Shown here piece by piece: positions 51,278 to 58,923 of a stretch of 64,000 nt of DNA. The DNA lies in assembly GCA_045616665.1 (NCBI GenBank), contig JAZLHE010000114.1, positions 10,153 through 74,152 on the forward strand, read 5' to 3'. The DNA comes from RUG11690 sp045616665. Lineage in GTDB: Bacteria > Bacteroidota > Bacteroidia > Bacteroidales > WCHB1-69. The first letter of the stretch is position 1, and every line of letters starts with the position of its first letter. The notes under the pieces are model-generated. The model was given only the letters and a program-made list of their open reading frames with translations, was not told the origin of the DNA and did no database searches. Both the position numbers and the translations under genes were made by a program.

Positions 51278-52373
51278 GGGCAGAATTTCCATTCCGTTCG
51301 ATGTGGTATTGGGCCTTGTTGCATTCGTCAAACACTTGTGACACGTTTTTTAGGTTGAAGGCCGTGGCGTAGGTCTTGGTGATGTTTTGTTCGGCAGAAT
51401 TGCACTTACTCACAGGAAAGTCCTTCATCAGCATATTGCGTAAAATACGGATAAACGCGTCCATAAAGGCCTTTTGATATTCCCTTCCCTTGTCGATGAT
51501 GTCTTTGAAGCAGTCCTGAATGTCCATATAGGCCACTTGCGAGAGGTTGTTGCGCGACAAGGCGATGATGCTTCCTAAAACCTTGTTGACTTGTTCCAAT
51601 AATTGATGGTGGTCGCTTTCGCTGTTGAGCAGGCGGAGGGCTTGGTTGTAGTTGCCGTCTGCCACCAAGGCGATGTCCTGCGCTTCCTGTTCATTCAGGT
51701 TGAAATCCTTTATCAGCTGTTGTTGGATGGTTGAGGTGGAAAGTTTGGGGATTTTTACCAATTGGGTACGGGAAAGAATCGTGGATAAAATCTTGTCCGA
51801 ATTTTCCGTGATGAGAATGAACAGGGTGTTGCTTTCTGGTTCTTCCAGGGTCTTAAGCAGTTTTGGGGCAGCATCACGATAAAGGCGTTCAGCCATCCAC
51901 AGAATGAAGATTTTGTAGCCGCCTTCGTATGATTTGATGCTGTTTTGATTGACGATGAGACTGCAGTCGCGGGTATTGATATAGGCCTGCTTGTTTTCTC
52001 CGCCCAAGTCGATAAGCCAATCGTGTAGGTCTATATGATAGTTGTTTTGAAACACGAACTGCCTGAATTGGTCGGCAAATTGCGTGTAGTCTGGGTCTTT
52101 CTTAACCTCGTTGGTGGTACAGTTGGGAAAGATGATGTGCAAGTCGGGGTGGGCCAATTTGGCAAATTTGACACAGGACGGACATACTCCGCATGAGTCG
52201 TCCTCGCCTCGGTTTTGGCAGCAGATATATTGGGCGTATGCCACACTGAGGGCAAAAGCGTGAGAACCGGCCTGCGACAAAAACAACTGGGCGTGGCTGA
52301 TACGGTTTTCCTTGACCAGGTCAATGAGCTTTTTCTTAAGCGAGTCGTCAACTAAAATATCTTTGAAGAACAT
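51222..52373 (-). CDS. holB: DNA polymerase III subunit delta'
   Basis: The delta' subunit is part of the clamp loader. The 383-residue protein lacks an intact Walker A, as expected. It has a four-Cys zinc module near residues 50-66 (CCQNRGEDDSCGVCPSC) and LKTLEEPESNTLFILITENSDKILSTILSRTQ near 165-200, which includes the clamp-loader SRTQ (SRC) motif. The C-terminal helical collar follows. Convergent 3' overlap with the ostA-like gene is 56 bases. Confidence 0.9.
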   Translation of the reverse strand: MFFKDILVDDSLKKKLIDLVKENRISHAQLFLSQAGSHAFALSVAYAQYICCQNRGEDDSCGVCPSCVKFAKLAHPDLHIIFPNCTTNEVKKDPDYTQFADQFRQFVFQNNYHIDLHDWLIDLGGENKQAYINTRDCSLIVNQNSIKSYEGGYKIFILWMAERLYRDAAPKLLKTLEEPESNTLFILITENSDKILSTILSRTQLVKIPKLSTSTIQQQLIKDFNLNEQEAQDIALVADGNYNQALRLLNSESDHHQLLEQVNKVLGSIIALSRNNLSQVAYMDIQDCFKDIIDKGREYQKAFMDAFIRILRNMLMKDFPVSKCNSAEQNITKTYATAFNLKNVSQVFDECNKAQYHIERNGNSALILTDWYLKVAALIAPNP

Positions 52374-52397
52374 ATTTCTGTGGTTATGACTATTAAA

Positions 52398-54032
52398 TTA
52401 ATGATTGCTTTTATTGATTTTGACTTTTCTCAAGTCTAAAATATTGATGGGGTTGGTATCCATTCCTTCGATTTCTTTTCTTACAAAACGTAAAACTTTG
52501 TCATAGTAAAGTACTACGACAGGGGCGTCTTCCATCAACAGCGCGTCGAGTTGCGTGTAATAAAGGTTACGTAGGGAATCTATTTGGCAGCGTTGTGATT
52601 TCTCGAAGAGTTCGTCGTATTTTGTGTTCATGTAATGCGTGTAATTTGATCCGTTGGGTTGTAGGTTTTTTGAATAGAACAGCGACAGGTAGTTTTCCGG
52701 GTCGGGGTAGTCACAGATCCAGGAACCGCGGAAAAACGGTAGTTGGTAATTGCGCATCATCTGGCGTTGCTGGGCGGCCTGCTGCACATCTAAAGTCAGT
52801 GTAATTCCGATTTGCTCCAATTCGTGCTGAATGTACTGGCAGAGATCCAGGTAGTTGGCAGAAACAGACAGAGGAATAGAAGGTAGCCCTTTCCCATTGG
52901 GATAACCAGCTTTTTCCAGCAGCTCCAATGCTTTGGCGGGGTTGTAACTGTAACCGTGAACTTTGCTTGTGTCGAAAGAAGAAAGTCCCATCGGAACGAA
53001 CCCTCCCGTGCCTGGATAACCGATATTGTTGCGCAAATACCGCATCATTTTCACTCGGTCGAAACCGTAATTGATGGCCTGGCGGACTTCTTTCTTCAGA
53101 ATGGGATTGTCTTTGTCGTCATCTTTAAGCATAAACCCCAAATATTCCGTATTGAGATACGGACCCGTTAATAATTTGACTTTGTCGGCATAGTCTGGGT
53201 TTAATTCGCCGGACTTGGTAAGTAGGGCGTCTTTGTAGCAGGCATCGATGCCGGACATGAAATCCAAAGATCCTTTCATAAATTCCATAAATACCGATTG
53301 CTTATCCACAATGAAGGAAATCGCTACGGCGTCAATGTAGGGTAGGCGGTTGCCGTTGTTGTCTGTTTCAAAGTAATGGGGGTTTTTGCGAAGCACCAAT
53401 TTCACGCCTTCTTCCCAAATTTGAATTTGAAATGGACCGGTTCCAACAGGATGTGTACGGAAGTCTTTACCATATTTTTCGACCACCTCGTGCGGTAGCA
53501 CGGAGCAGTATTTCATTGCCAAAATGCCTAAGAAGGGCGGAAACTTTTCGCTTAATTCAATTTGGAAAGTGCTGTCGTTGACGGCGGTGAAGGCAGGTTT
53601 TCCGTTGGCGTCACGTTTTACTTTTTGAAAAATCCAGGCGCCAGGGGAAGCAACATTGCCATCGATGATTCGACCGAGACTATACACGAAATCATCGGCC
53701 ACGACTTTCCTCTTTTTTTTGAAAAACGAAGTCTGATGAAAATAAACGTCGTCGCGGAGATGGAAGGTATAGATTGTCCCGTCTTCGGAGATGGTCCAGC
53801 TTTTGGCGATGCAGGGCACGATGTTCATTTGAGCGTCAAGATCTACCAGCCCGTTGAATATCAGGTTGCAAGGCCAGATAACGGATTGTCCGGAGGCGAA
53901 AGCTGGGTCGAGAGTGGAGATGCCTGAAGATTCGTTGTAGCGGAAAATCATTTTGTCGCTGTTGTCATAAACCTGCTTGCAACTTGTGGCAAGTAGTATA
54001 AAGCAGCCTAAAACGAGAACCAGTCTTTTCAT
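52398..54032 (-). CDS. Peptide/oligopeptide ABC transporter substrate-binding lipoprotein
   Basis: The product from the ATG at 54032 has 544 residues. It starts MKRLVLVLGCFILLATSC, a lipoprotein signal. The SBP_bac_5 fold follows, with the opening GISTLDPAFASGQSVIWPCNLIFNGLVDLD and the signature WTISEDGTIYTFHLRDDVYFH near residue 80. An in-frame ATG at 54056 overlaps the -7 box (54054-54061 on this strand) and is rejected. No permease or ATPase genes are adjacent. Confidence 0.9.
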   Translation of the reverse strand: MKRLVLVLGCFILLATSCKQVYDNSDKMIFRYNESSGISTLDPAFASGQSVIWPCNLIFNGLVDLDAQMNIVPCIAKSWTISEDGTIYTFHLRDDVYFHQTSFFKKKRKVVADDFVYSLGRIIDGNVASPGAWIFQKVKRDANGKPAFTAVNDSTFQIELSEKFPPFLGILAMKYCSVLPHEVVEKYGKDFRTHPVGTGPFQIQIWEEGVKLVLRKNPHYFETDNNGNRLPYIDAVAISFIVDKQSVFMEFMKGSLDFMSGIDACYKDALLTKSGELNPDYADKVKLLTGPYLNTEYLGFMLKDDDKDNPILKKEVRQAINYGFDRVKMMRYLRNNIGYPGTGGFVPMGLSSFDTSKVHGYSYNPAKALELLEKAGYPNGKGLPSIPLSVSANYLDLCQYIQHELEQIGITLTLDVQQAAQQRQMMRNYQLPFFRGSWICDYPDPENYLSLFYSKNLQPNGSNYTHYMNTKYDELFEKSQRCQIDSLRNLYYTQLDALLMEDAPVVVLYYDKVLRFVRKEIEGMDTNPINILDLRKVKINKSNH

Positions 54033-54245
54033 ATTCCTAATAAATATATTTGGCAAAGATACGTTTTTTTTCGGAATTATTCATTCCTTTTTCTGAAGTC
54101 AACGTAATGTGTGCAGTTGAGCCAAACTTGCTTGGAATCTGTTGAGCGAAAAGAAATAATCCAGATGGATTATATTGCATTTGATGCTTTTTGAGAAATT
54201 TAATATATTGACAATCAATATATTTTATTTTTGCTTGAAATAGTA

Positions 54246-54276
54246 TTTGTTTGTGACAAGAGTTTTTGTATTTTTG
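54246..54276 (+). promoter_or_regulatory. Promoter of the small lipoprotein gene at 54341
   Basis: TTTG at 54246-54249 and TATTTTTG at 54269-54276 are separated by 19 bases. It excludes an ATG at 54266 as a start. The remaining bases between the two divergent genes hold nothing else recognisable. Confidence 0.75.
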
Positions 54277-54340
54277 CCAATCATTTAAAACTATGAAAAA
54301 AGTAAGCAAAAAATATAACGTAAACCCTAAACAACAAATT

Positions 54341-54832
54341 ATGAAAAAATTATTCTACACAGTCATTGTTTTTATAGTTGCAGTAACTTTCTCATCGTGT
54401 AAACCCGAACCGGTAATTAAAACCAGTTACGAATTTTATGAGCCCGTTATGGAATGGAAAATTTCAATGGAGGAAGTGAGAAATAGAATGGCCGCTATGC
54501 CCAACTGGAGCGAAGATTCCGAAAGTGAAAGTGCTGATGAGCTGAAATTTTCCAACGATAAAACGTATGCGCAAATAGAATACAAATTTAAGAAAGACCA
54601 ACTCAAAGAAGCAATGGTCCTTTATGTTGGCTGCAACGACAAATTTGATCAGCTGAAAAGTGATTGGGCAGATGTCTTGGATATAACCTGGACTCAAACA
54701 TCGTATAGCGGCTTCACCTTTTATCAAGCAAAAAGCGAAGCTAAAGAGTGTGATGCCACGGCCTACTCGGGAAGTGACAGTGGTGTCGATCACATGTATG
54801 TTAACTTCGTCTATTCGGGTTTTATTTTTTAA
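54341..54832 (+). CDS. Small lipoprotein of unknown function
   Basis: The 163-residue product from ATG 54341 has the signal MKKLFYTVIVFIVAVTFSSC and an SSC lipobox. The mature part is acidic and appears globular (YEFYEPVMEWKISMEEVRNRMAAM, KEAMVLYVGCNDKFDQLKSDWADVL). No family is recognised. An ATG at 54293, also in frame, is possible but would place 16 charged residues before the signal peptide. Confidence 0.65.
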   Translation: MKKLFYTVIVFIVAVTFSSCKPEPVIKTSYEFYEPVMEWKISMEEVRNRMAAMPNWSEDSESESADELKFSNDKTYAQIEYKFKKDQLKEAMVLYVGCNDKFDQLKSDWADVLDITWTQTSYSGFTFYQAKSEAKECDATAYSGSDSGVDHMYVNFVYSGFIF

Positions 54833-54923
54833 ATCAGATAAGTAGGCAAATTTCCACTTGGCAAAGAAGCATTGACTTTTTACACTTGTTAGTTGACATT
54901 ATCCTCAAAAAACATAGTAAAAA

Positions 54924-55073
54924 ATGAAGCAGAATTTACGTAAAATTGTTTTTTCTTTGATATTCTTTACGTCATTGCTTTTTTGCTTCGTCAATTGTCG
55001 TGGTAAAGATAAATCGTCATTGCTTGCCACTGTAGTGGAAATCGATCGTTTGCAGAACGCCTTGTGTGATTAA
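54924..55073 (+). CDS. 49-residue small lipoprotein
   Basis: An open frame MKQNLRKIVFSLIFFTSLLF... ends ...RLQNALCD and has the layout of a short lipoprotein: basic start, hydrophobic core and Cys at residue 25 (FVNC), then 24 mostly polar residues. Its stop overlaps the 3' end of the PnuC-GNAT gene (opposite strand) by 4 bases. It may be a genuine small protein or a stump of a longer gene cut off at this point. Confidence 0.4.
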   Translation: MKQNLRKIVFSLIFFTSLLFCFVNCRGKDKSSLLATVVEIDRLQNALCD

Positions 55074-56161
55074 TGGTGGTTTTTTATATTTTTTTTCTGA
55101 TAAGCTTTGCGGGGTGTTCCGTCAGCTACATAAATGATGCCGCAGTACGAAAATCCATATTTTTCAAGTAAGTGCTGCATAATATAGTTGTCGGCGTGGG
55201 TATCAACTCTCACACAGTTGATTTGTGTAAAGCACCAGCGAAGGCACTCCGCCAAAATTTGTTGTCCATTGGGGGCTTTGGCAATGCGGTGAACCGTGCC
55301 GTAGGTGCCGCTGTCTTTTGGCCATTTCCCGTCGTAAATTTGTGCGTATGTTGGATCTTCTCCGATAATGAAGGCGAAAGTTCCCACCAGTTGTCCGTTT
55401 TGTTCCATCACAAAACCCACGTTTCTTTCCATATCTTTTTGAATGTCTTGGCGTGATGGATAATCACCAGCCCATTGGAGCATATTGCCGCTGGCTCGCA
55501 TAATGCTCTTGGAATGGGAATACATAGTCAGGATGGCTTCTATATCTTCCGGCTGGCTGTGGCGAATGTGGATATAGCCCATTTCCCGTTTCCATCGGAA
55601 ATAGCCCATCACGGAAACGATGGTATAGACGACAAATAATCCGGCCATTGGATAAAGTCCTTTCCAGGCATATAAGATGCACGAGGCAAGGTTGACGACC
55701 ACCCAAAGCCACCAATGCTCAATGTTTTTGTGGGCCAGCATATACATCGCAATGATGCTGACCGCCGTGGTGAAGGCGTCGCCAACAGGAACGGGACTGT
55801 CTGTGACGTGACTTAAGAGAAACCATAAGCCAGCCCAACAAATTATGGCGATAAGGATTAAAAATCCGAATTTTTGTAAAGAGATATGCGAGATTGGCAG
55901 TGTGTCGCTGATTTCATCGGTATGGTCAACATTTTTTTGCCGGTGTCGGTGCCAATGTGTTAATCCATAGATGTTGGCGATTAGATAATAGGCGTAGATG
56001 CCGGCGTCGGCATAAAATTTGGCTTGGAAGAAGATGACGATGTAAAACAGCGACATCACGATGCCGGCGGTCCACAGCCCAAAAGAGGCCTTGTATTCCA
56101 AATACAGGTAAATTAAGCCGATAACGACTCCGATGATTTCGATGATGAGGGCAGGTTCCAT
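55070..56161 (-). CDS. pnuT: PnuC-type (PnuT) thiamine transporter fused to a GNAT acetyltransferase
   Basis: The 363-residue protein has two parts. Residues 1-190 have about seven hydrophobic segments and the PnuC signature EHWWLWVVVN (W-x2-W-x3-N form) near 147, typical of facilitators for nicotinamide riboside or, in PnuT, thiamine. Residues about 195-355 are a GNAT domain (IHIRHSQPEDIEAILTMY, MEQNGQLVGTFAFIIGEDPTY, GTVHRIAKAPNGQQILAECL, THADNYIMQHLLEKYGFSYCG). The reading frame is continuous across the junction, without a stop or frameshift. It follows the TonB-dependent receptor by 9 bases under the TPP riboswitch, so thiamine rather than NR is the probable substrate. The role of the fused acetyltransferase is unknown. 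Confidence 0.85.
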   Translation of the reverse strand: MEPALIIEIIGVVIGLIYLYLEYKASFGLWTAGIVMSLFYIVIFFQAKFYADAGIYAYYLIANIYGLTHWHRHRQKNVDHTDEISDTLPISHISLQKFGFLILIAIICWAGLWFLLSHVTDSPVPVGDAFTTAVSIIAMYMLAHKNIEHWWLWVVVNLASCILYAWKGLYPMAGLFVVYTIVSVMGYFRWKREMGYIHIRHSQPEDIEAILTMYSHSKSIMRASGNMLQWAGDYPSRQDIQKDMERNVGFVMEQNGQLVGTFAFIIGEDPTYAQIYDGKWPKDSGTYGTVHRIAKAPNGQQILAECLRWCFTQINCVRVDTHADNYIMQHLLEKYGFSYCGIIYVADGTPRKAYQKKNIKNHH

Positions 56162-56170
56162 AAAGATGCT

Positions 56171-58471
56171 TTAGTTCAATGTTTTATTGTTTAAGCCGAA
56201 TTTCAGCCGTACCCCCCCCATAAAGTTGATGGTGGCTTGGGGAAAGTAGCCGTCTTGGTAGTACTCGCATCCGTCGAGATAGTAACGGTAAATCCAGGCG
56301 TTGCTTTCGTATTTGGCATTGAAAAGATTGTTGATTTTGAAGAAAAATTCGATGTCGGAAACGGTTTTGGTATGAAGGCAGTAGCTGAGATTCAAATTGC
56401 TGACGCAGTATGGCTTGAGCGAATAGTTTTTGTTGCTGCTGTTGTCGATAAATTGACGGCTGACAAATTGGGTGCTGAGGAAAATGTTGAAGTTGGCGAT
56501 GGGCGTGAAGACAAATTCGTTGGAGGCCACGATGTTGGGGGAGAAGGAAATGTTGGTTTGCCCCAGGTGGTTCATTCGCTGGATGCCGCTGTCCCAATCG
56601 TCCACATATTCAGTATAGTTTAATATTTTATTGATGCTGAAAGTGCCTTTGATATTCCATAAGAAGAATTTCACCGGACGGTAGGCTGAAATGAGTTCAA
56701 TGCCGACGCGGTAACTTTTATCGACATTGGTCATAATGGCGGCACCTACGCTGTTGATTTCGCCTGTCAACACCAGTTGTTTGTCGTAATACATCAGGTA
56801 AGCATTGGCATTGAAAGCATATTTTTGATATTTAAGGCGATAACCGATTTCACAGTCGTAAAGGGTTTCGGGAACGGGCTTGCGGTGGACCGGGGCTTCA
56901 ATGATGTCGGAGCGGGTGGGTTCGCGTTGCGACCTCGCCAACGAGGCGTATAGGCTGTGGTGATTTTCTGCGTCAACATCGACACTGAATCCGATTTTGG
57001 GATTGAAAAAGTGCCAAAGGTAATTTTGACCGATGTTTAAGCGGTTCTCGTCCGTGCCGTCAATGCGGTAGTCGATCAAACGGTACTGTAAATCAAGGTA
57101 GGTGTACCAGCGGTTGTGGCTGTAATCTACGGTTCCGTAAAGGTTGAATTGCGTTTTTTTGCCTGTGCCGTCGTACCAGTGGTAATGTTCGGCCGCACCG
57201 GCATTCTGAGCCCATTCAATGGTGCCGTAATGCTTTCCATCATAATGGTTTACGCATCCGCCGACAGACCACGCCAGTTGATGCTCGCTATCTTTTTCTT
57301 GAGCTTTTGGAGCGTTGAGTTTTAAACTTTGCTTGACGGCAAAGGTCAATCCATAAAAGTAGTTGTCCAGGTATTTTCGAGTGATGAAGTCGCTTTGAAA
57401 AAGGGTGTCGTTGTTTTCAATAGGATTTGACAATCCGAAATAGTCGTAAAAATATGATTCTTTGTATTCTTCGTAATAGCCGATGCCGCGAGTGAAGTGC
57501 AGTCCGGCATTAAGCTTGATGTAATTGTTTTCGTTGATGTTTTTGCTGAAATCGTAGAAAAGTTGGCTGTGAACCTGTTGATAATTGTCGCTTTCGTTCG
57601 GATAATGGTGGATTTTTCCGTCCTTGTCGTGATATTCTCCGCAGCTGTTGTATCTTCGATTGGTTTTGAGCGAATCGGAAGGCACTCCATTCCAAGCCAG
57701 ACCTGTTTTTTCGTTTCCATAGAGGATGTTTAGTTTGATTTTGCCGTAGTTTTTATTTTCCTTTTTGTTTTTTAAATAGAAATCTGAAGAAAAAAACAGA
57801 TTGTGCATTTTGGCGGAAGCGTAGTCGATGTAGCCATTGCTCACCAGGTTAGAGTAGGAAAGGGTGGCGGAAAAGCAGTCACCGATGCGGCCGGTTCCGA
57901 ACGTGACGGCATTGCGGAAAGTGTAGAAGGAGCCTGCGGAACTGTTAAGTTCAAAAAAACGCTGGTCGCTATTGTCCAACGTGGCAAAGTCCATTGTGGC
58001 GCCGAAGGCGGCGGACCCGTTGTTGGAAGTGCCCACGCCCCGTTGAACGTTCAGTTGCTGCACTTTGGAACCGAAATCGGGCAGGTTGACGAACCAGGAC
58101 CCTTGCGATTCGGCATCATTGAGGGCAATGCCGTTGATGGTGACGTTGATACGGGTTTGGTCGATGCCGCGGATGCGCATATAGGTATAGCCGATGCCTG
58201 TTCCGGCATCGGACGTGGTCACCATCGACGGAATCTGTTCCAGCAGGTTGTTGATGCTGCCATTGCCGCTATGGCTGTTGATGTCGTCTTTGCTGATATG
58301 GGTGGCGGAAAATTGTTCTTCCCCGCTGGTTTTGTGCCAACTGATGCCGAAGTCGGGTAATTGGATGGGGTGAAGCGAGTCGGGCATGTTTTGTGCGGAG
58401 GTTTGGCAATATGCGGCAATGAGCAAGAATGAGAGTGTGAAACATCGCATTATGGCAGATTGCCAATGCAT
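56171..58471 (-). CDS. TonB-dependent outer-membrane receptor, probably for thiamine
   Basis: The receptor has 766 residues when started at the ATG at 58471. A signal peptide (MRCFTLSFLLIAAYCQTSAQ) follows closely; a longer frame to 58555 adds a highly charged Lys-rich leader that no signal peptide would need. The plug domain has INNLLEQIPSMV near residue 75, then MRIRGIDQTRINVTINGIALNDAE. The beta-barrel extends to a C-terminal ending KFGLNNKTLN. It lacks the N-terminal carboxypeptidase-like domain of SusC proteins. Location behind a TPP riboswitch and before pnuT suggests thiamine (or a thiamine derivative) as ligand. Confidence 0.88.
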   Translation of the reverse strand: MHWQSAIMRCFTLSFLLIAAYCQTSAQNMPDSLHPIQLPDFGISWHKTSGEEQFSATHISKDDINSHSGNGSINNLLEQIPSMVTTSDAGTGIGYTYMRIRGIDQTRINVTINGIALNDAESQGSWFVNLPDFGSKVQQLNVQRGVGTSNNGSAAFGATMDFATLDNSDQRFFELNSSAGSFYTFRNAVTFGTGRIGDCFSATLSYSNLVSNGYIDYASAKMHNLFFSSDFYLKNKKENKNYGKIKLNILYGNEKTGLAWNGVPSDSLKTNRRYNSCGEYHDKDGKIHHYPNESDNYQQVHSQLFYDFSKNINENNYIKLNAGLHFTRGIGYYEEYKESYFYDYFGLSNPIENNDTLFQSDFITRKYLDNYFYGLTFAVKQSLKLNAPKAQEKDSEHQLAWSVGGCVNHYDGKHYGTIEWAQNAGAAEHYHWYDGTGKKTQFNLYGTVDYSHNRWYTYLDLQYRLIDYRIDGTDENRLNIGQNYLWHFFNPKIGFSVDVDAENHHSLYASLARSQREPTRSDIIEAPVHRKPVPETLYDCEIGYRLKYQKYAFNANAYLMYYDKQLVLTGEINSVGAAIMTNVDKSYRVGIELISAYRPVKFFLWNIKGTFSINKILNYTEYVDDWDSGIQRMNHLGQTNISFSPNIVASNEFVFTPIANFNIFLSTQFVSRQFIDNSSNKNYSLKPYCVSNLNLSYCLHTKTVSDIEFFFKINNLFNAKYESNAWIYRYYLDGCEYYQDGYFPQATINFMGGVRLKFGLNNKTLN

Positions 58472-58605
58472 ATTGTCGTATGTTTTCTGTTTTGAGTTTT
58501 GTGGAAATTTTTTCTTTTCTTTGAATCTCTTCTTTTGTTTTTTTAAATTAATCATTTCTCCAACGTTTTAATGATACAAAACGAAAGAGGGTGTGAAAAA
58601 TAGAT

Positions 58606-58690
58606 TACTGCAATTAATCCCTACGCCGGCATTATCCGTATCAGGTTCATTGGGTATGATCTCAGCTGTTAAGCACCCCTTTCAAAAGTT
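58606..58690 (-). ncRNA. TPP (THI element) riboswitch
   Basis: The complement contains AGGGGTGCTTAACAGCTGAGA, then ATACCC, then GAACCTGATACGGATAATGCCG and GCGTAGGGA. These are the conserved THI-box blocks GGGGTGC, CTGAGA, ACCC, GAACCTGAT, TAATGCC and GCGTAGGGA in order. It lies about 135 bases before the receptor ATG. A -7 box TATCTTTG on the same strand (58695-58702) sits just upstream. TPP binding is expected to lower expression of the receptor-transporter operon. Confidence 0.95.
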
Positions 58691-58765
58691 GCGGCAAAGA
58701 TACTGAAAATTTTTCTATTTTTGAAAAAATCTATTTTGGATTTCGTTTTTTCCGTTTTTAAGTTG

Positions 58766-58773
58766 TATTTTTG
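58766..58773 (+). promoter_or_regulatory. -7 box upstream of the restriction-modification operon
   Basis: TATTTTTG followed by CAATC; the leader to the methyltransferase ATG (58924) is about 145 bases long and includes the palindrome at 58888-58905. Confidence 0.55.
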
Positions 58774-58887
58774 CAATCACGATTTTCGTTTTTATGAACC
58801 AATGCAAAGATAGATAAAAGTTGCATGAAAACAAGCTGGTGTTAATATGTAAAAAAAACAAAAGCTTGCTATTTACAAACAACACAA

Positions 58888-58905
58888 TCGCAAATTGATT
58901 TGCGA
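58888..58905. promoter_or_regulatory. 18-bp palindrome, operator candidate of the restriction-modification genes
   Basis: TCGCAAAT-TG-ATTTGCGA is a perfect 8-bp inverted repeat with a 2-base centre, 18 bases before the methyltransferase ATG. Many type II systems control expression through such sites bound by a C-protein or by the methyltransferase itself; no C-protein gene is visible here. Confidence 0.5.
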
Positions 58906-58923
58906 AAATAAGGTAATACGGTA

